This document shows positions 60,228-64,000 of a stretch of DNA of 64,000 bases, in pieces. A program made the translations under genes and the position numbers. How positions within the stretch are numbered: the first letter of the stretch is position 1; every line of letters begins with the position of its first letter. The DNA lies in assembly GCF_020497125.1 (NCBI RefSeq), contig NC_059079.1:15519553-15583552 (forward strand). The letters run 5' to 3'. The DNA is from Mauremys mutica (lineage: Eukaryota > Chordata > Testudines > Geoemydidae). The notes under the pieces are model-generated. The model searched no databases. It saw only the letters and a list, made by a program, of their open reading frames with translations, and had not been told where the DNA came from.

Positions 60228-61173
60228 CTAGGGGAAGAGGGAGAAGTAAAGGACATTTCAGAGATTTCTGAGAAGGAGAAGGAGGAATTTTTAAAGCAGA
60301 GTGAAAGATATTGGAGGCTATCAAAGGGCATTTCCCAAGAGGTTCCTCTCAAGGTTTACTGTGCTGAGAGAGAGAGATTAAAAATCATATGGGAAACACT
60401 GGTTTCCTATTGTCGGTAAAGGCTGATTTCTGGAGACCAGATGCACACAGATGAGAGTGAGAAAACACAAGGTTTGGGCAAGTCTTTTAACCGGGACTGA
60501 CTGAGATAACCTGGCAGATCTGCTACAACTGCAGGGGGCACCCAGGACAGAGGGGGAAGAGCAGTGGGTCAGATTGCATTGTTTTCCTTAAATAAATTTA
60601 TGCAGGCTCCTTCCTCCCCACAACTGGAAGCTAGATACTCCACGAACATGCCCAGATTTGCTTGCACTGCCTTCATCCAGGAAACTCTAGATTTCATCAA
60701 TGATGAAAAAATCTATCTGCATTATATGAGCTCTCCCTGCCCCCCAATAAATGCACCTTTAAAAAAATACTGTATATATCCCCAGTATACTTTTTTTTGC
60801 CCTTCAAAACTAGTGTATAACACAATATAGAGCTGACACTTTAATTTCAAGTCATGAAAAAGCAAACAAGTGTGTGTAAACAGTTCAGATACCTTCTTAC
60901 ATAGCTCAGCATTCTAGGATATTGCTTTGATTCTATTAGTTAACTAGCTTTTGTCATTTAATTGGGAAGAGGAATGTGAACTGATGGTCCCACTCAAAGT
61001 GCTGTAGCTCAGTGCTATCAGAGAGGCCCTCACTAAATTAGAAGTGTCATCTGTTTTGATTACAGATTTTATTTGAGCGGAACTGGAGTGTTAGACAAAT
61101 TCACTTACGAAGCAAATGCTCTCACAAAGGACCATGACAGATCATTTTTTCCCCCAACTGGAATGTTGGAGGC
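60228..61173. other. Upstream intron sequence, nothing recognised
   Basis: No exon that could precede exon A, and no clear repeat. The frame at 60114-60419 overlaps exon A antisense and is chance. Confidence 0.4.
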
Positions 61174-61507
61174 AAGCTGCACAGGGGCAGTTCCAGACCC
61201 CAGCACGCCAAGCGCGTGCTTGGGGCGGCATGCCGCGGGGGGCACTCTGCCGGCCGCCGGGATGGCGGCAGGCAGGCAGCCTTCGGCGGCATGCCTGCGG
61301 AGGGTCCGCTGGACCTCCCGCAGGCGTGCCTGCGGAGGGTCCGCTAGTCCCGCAGCTTTGGTGGAGCCACGGGACCAGCGGACCCTCCACAGGCATGCCT
61401 GTGGGAGGTCCACCGAAGCCGCGGGACCGGCGACTGGCAGAGCGTCCCCCGCGGCATGCCGCCGTGCTTGGGGTGGCGAAATGTCTAGAACCGCCCCTGA
61501 AGCTGCA
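61174..61507. mobile_element. GC-rich non-autonomous hAT element with perfect 8-bp target duplication
   Basis: Inverted ends 'caggggcagttccagac' (from 61182) and 'gtctagaaccgcccctg' (ending 61499). They are flanked by identical 'aagctgca' at 61174-61181 and 61500-61507. Inside, 61289-61312 and 61375-61398 form a 24-bp inverted repeat with one mismatch, and 'gcatgcc' motifs recur. The long open frames across it (up to 172 codons) result from GC richness. Confidence 0.9.
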
Positions 61508-62521
61508 GCCCTACCTACTAAAGTTTGGATTGGTTATATAGGCCTGATCCCGAAATCCTGGCACAGGCCAATGGCATCTCGACATCAATGAGCATTAGAA
61601 TCATTGTAAACTCAAGGGGATGAGACAAGGCCACCTGTGCAGGTAATGGAAAGATTGGGAGTCAGCGGTGTAAACATCTGTGAATACCTCGTTTCAAAGC
61701 CATTTGAATGAGCCAACTCTTAAATCCTTTCTTGGATTGGCTCCTGTTCTCAGTTCCTCCATTCCTGAAGTTGGGGGAGGGGAAGGGGGCCCACAAAGGT
61801 AGCTTTAAAGCACCTTTGTGATCCCTGTATTCTGGGGCAGACAGGGCCTGCCCAGCTCCTGGGGTAAATTAGAGTAGCCTCCAAGCTGTTCTAGCTTCTG
61901 TTCTTGTTCCCATCAGGCCCTGGGAAGCAGACAATAGCCACAGCACAGTGCAATCTGGTCACACCCTGACCCACCCCTGACATATCCCTATACCAGAGGC
62001 TGGGGGCAGGGCTGAGAGCAGATCTGGGATAGAATCCATACACCAGCCCTAGACAAGCCAGAGATGTCCTCTATGGAGGGTGTAGCACCCATTTCCGTCA
62101 CTGTTAGGCTGCCACTACAGCATGAAGGGTTATTTGCGTAACTGCAAATCAAGCCCAATTTCTTCATTTGGCGTTTTTCCCTTCTGAACAGAAAAGGCTC
62201 ATGAAATATTTAATATTTCAATTAAAAAGTCACTCTGAAAAAAAAGTTAAATATTCATTTTTCTGCAGTGCTGTGAGCTCAGCGCAGCAGCACTGTTCCA
62301 GGGCATGAGAACCAGAACCTGGGACCGGAAACCCAAGGGAAACTGTTCAGCCTACGTTCACTGCCTGAGCTGACTGAAGTGCAAAAAACAAACAGTCAAG
62401 TAGATTTTTAAATCCTTACATTTTTAATAATCTCAGGTGTCTCATGAATTTTGTGCTCACAGAGTCCCTTAAGAACTTGGAACTGATTCCTTGGCATTCT
62501 CAGTTTATACAAGGGATAGCC
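61508..62521. other. Non-coding stretch, nothing recognised
   Basis: No domain-bearing frame and no repeat ends identified. Confidence 0.4.
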
Positions 62522-62770
62522 AGAGAACATAAGAATGGCCATACTGGGTCAGACCAAAGGTCCATCTAGCCCAGTATCCTGTCTTCTGACAGGGCCTGGT
62601 GCCAGAGGCTTCAGAGGGAATTAATAGAACAGGGCAATTATCAAGTGATCCATCTGCTGTTGTCCAGTCCCAGCTTCTGGCAGTCAGTGCTTTAGGGATG
62701 GGGTTGCATCCCTGACCATCTTGGTTAATAGCCATTGATGGACATATCCCCCATGAACTTACCTAAGAGA
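62522..62770 (-). repeat. CR1 LINE 3' end, antisense
   Basis: 'gaacataagaatggccatac', 'tgggtcagaccaaaggtcca' and 'gttaatagccattgatggac' are standard antisense turtle CR1 text. Confidence 0.8.
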
Positions 62771-63904
62771 AGAAAGGCATCAATGCCACGGGCCTGAATC
62801 AATGGATGGGGGAACTTGAAGGGGCCAGCAGTGAAAGGGGGGTAGTTCCAGTAGCAAGGGAGGGAGACATTCACCAAGGGACAGTAGGAATGTCTCCTCC
62901 CCCTGGGAGTCTCTGGCACCCATTGGCCAGCTGGGGCAGAGGGGTGCTGATTGGCCTGCATTTCCCAGCTCCCAAGATTTAGCCCTGTGCATGGGTCATG
63001 GGGAGCCGCTTTCCATTCCAGCAGCCCACTCTATCCACACAAACTAGGAATGGGAATACAGCCTAACAAATGTTGTGGGTCCAGTCAATCGCCTGTTTAG
63101 GAGGTCAGGAAGGAATTTTTTTCCCCATGGACTAATTGGCAAAGGACCAGAGAGTTTCTTGCCTTCCTTGCAGCACCTTCATGCCACCAGGGGTTAAGAT
63201 GGAGCATGCTTAGTACCTGACTGAGGTGCAGTTGTTTATTCATTATCATTTACAGTTGGTTTTCAGTGAGATTAAGATAATAAAATTAATGGTTCCCAGA
63301 GGTAAAAGTACTGGAATTTTTAAGTCTATGGATTGATCACAAACAATTGAACATGTTATTGATGGCGGAGCCAAACCTGAGTGGCACTGTGACTGTGTGC
63401 GCCAAGTTGAAATGCCTCTCACTGAAATTTAGCCTGGCAGCCCTTCCATCATTTCGGGAGCCCTCTCAAATGGGGGGCACAGGGCAAAGTGCCCCCCCAC
63501 CCCGCCGCGACTCTGTTTATGCACCAGTATACCACTGTGTCAAGCGCTGTACAAATATAGAACAAAAAGACAGTCCCCTGCCCCAAAAGCTTACAAGTTC
63601 TATATCTGTTACTATTGCCTACACTGTTCCATTCAGAGCCCCAGTGCCTTTGTCAAACCCTATTCCTGAGTACAGAACATACCTCTTTCCATATGGGGGG
63701 AAAAATTAAAACTATTCATCTTAGGTGACCAGTCGCAGCTAGCAAACACAGTTTAAACTACATCTATCAAACAGTGAATATTTGCAATTGCTCCTGATCA
63801 ATCCATAGATTTAGAAGAAAAAAACTTGACAAAAACTGGCAAAATTGAAATAATGAGCAAATTTGAGGAAATCACAATTTGCTTGCAGCTATTGAACAAT
63901 TCAT
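62771..63904. other. Non-coding stretch with repeat pieces
   Basis: At 63060-63200 'aggaggtcaggaaggaattt' and 'aaggaccagagagtttcttg' resemble a dispersed CR1-associated repeat. At 63515-63605 'agacagtcccctgccccaaa' matches the old repeat at 34500. No gene. Confidence 0.45.
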
Positions 63905-64000
63905 GCCTCCTACAGGAATGGTGTCCCTACCCTCTACTTGCCAGAAGCTGGGAATGAAAAACAGGGGATGGATCACTTGATGATTATCTGTTCTGTTCAT
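63905..64000 (+). repeat. CR1 LINE 3' region running off the window
   Basis: 'cttgccagaagctgggaatg' and 'ggatggatcacttgatgatt' are the reverse complement of the same CR1 text seen at 62600-62680, so this copy is in sense orientation and is cut by the window edge. Confidence 0.75.

Noticed and set aside
61073..61591. 172-codon plus-strand frame, the longest in the window
   Set aside because: It lies across a GC-rich hAT element with defined ends and 8-bp duplications; alanine/arginine-rich chance translation.
1..64000. CRISPR arrays, operons, phage or defence systems
   Set aside because: The window has vertebrate intron/repeat architecture. No regularly spaced repeats or compact prokaryotic-type genes were seen.

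Overview
This window looks like a piece of a vertebrate nuclear genome, most probably a turtle or tortoise. It has no operons and no long open reading frames. It is AT-rich and full of interspersed repeats: CR1 LINE 3' ends, a tRNA-derived SINE with a CR1-like tail, MIR-type SINEs, hAT and TA-target DNA transposon relics, and LTRs. This mix is typical of Testudines. Crocodilians share some of these families, so the species assignment is an inference.

The one protein-coding locus I can support runs right to left on the minus strand, from about 60.2 kb down to 13.8 kb. It is a multi-exon gene of the FRAS1/FREM extracellular-matrix family. It encodes the last CSPG (NG2-type) repeats followed by a Calx-beta domain, and it best matches FREM1. 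I can place eleven exons: 59996-60227, 56566-56710, 51439-51580, 47479-47674, 40823-41087, 32132-~32466, 26686-26887, 21013-21158, 19601-19730, 15187-15257 and 13816-13965. Most junctions keep a consistent splice phase. Several exons, however, carry disabling changes: in-frame stops at 47627-47629 (TGA), 32132-32134 (TAG) and 13874-13876 (TAA); an apparent 5-bp insertion near 32333-32337; a 1-bp insertion at 21126; and a 71-nt exon (15187-15257) whose length breaks the phase. About 40 residues of the fourth-from-last region are not recognisable, and I see no C-type lectin exons in the remaining 13.8 kb. I therefore call it a decayed FREM1 or FREM1-like pseudogene, with a truncated product from the intact 5' exons as the main alternative.

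Layout: 1-13.8 kb lies downstream of the last recognised exon and is repeat-rich (hairpin SINE copy, TA-type MITE, CR1, an LTR with a TATA box, hAT MITE, MIRs, tRNA-SINE, GC-rich repeat). From 13.8 to 60.2 kb are the pseudogene exons, with introns carrying hAT elements, a Tigger-like element with a nested SINE (27.36-28.50 kb), a solo LTR with perfect 5-bp target duplication (37.67-38.81 kb) and a compound TA/CA microsatellite (45.96-46.09 kb). From 60.2 to 64 kb is intron or upstream sequence with a GC-rich hAT element and CR1 fragments. I found no bacterial, phage, CRISPR or novel defence-type system here.
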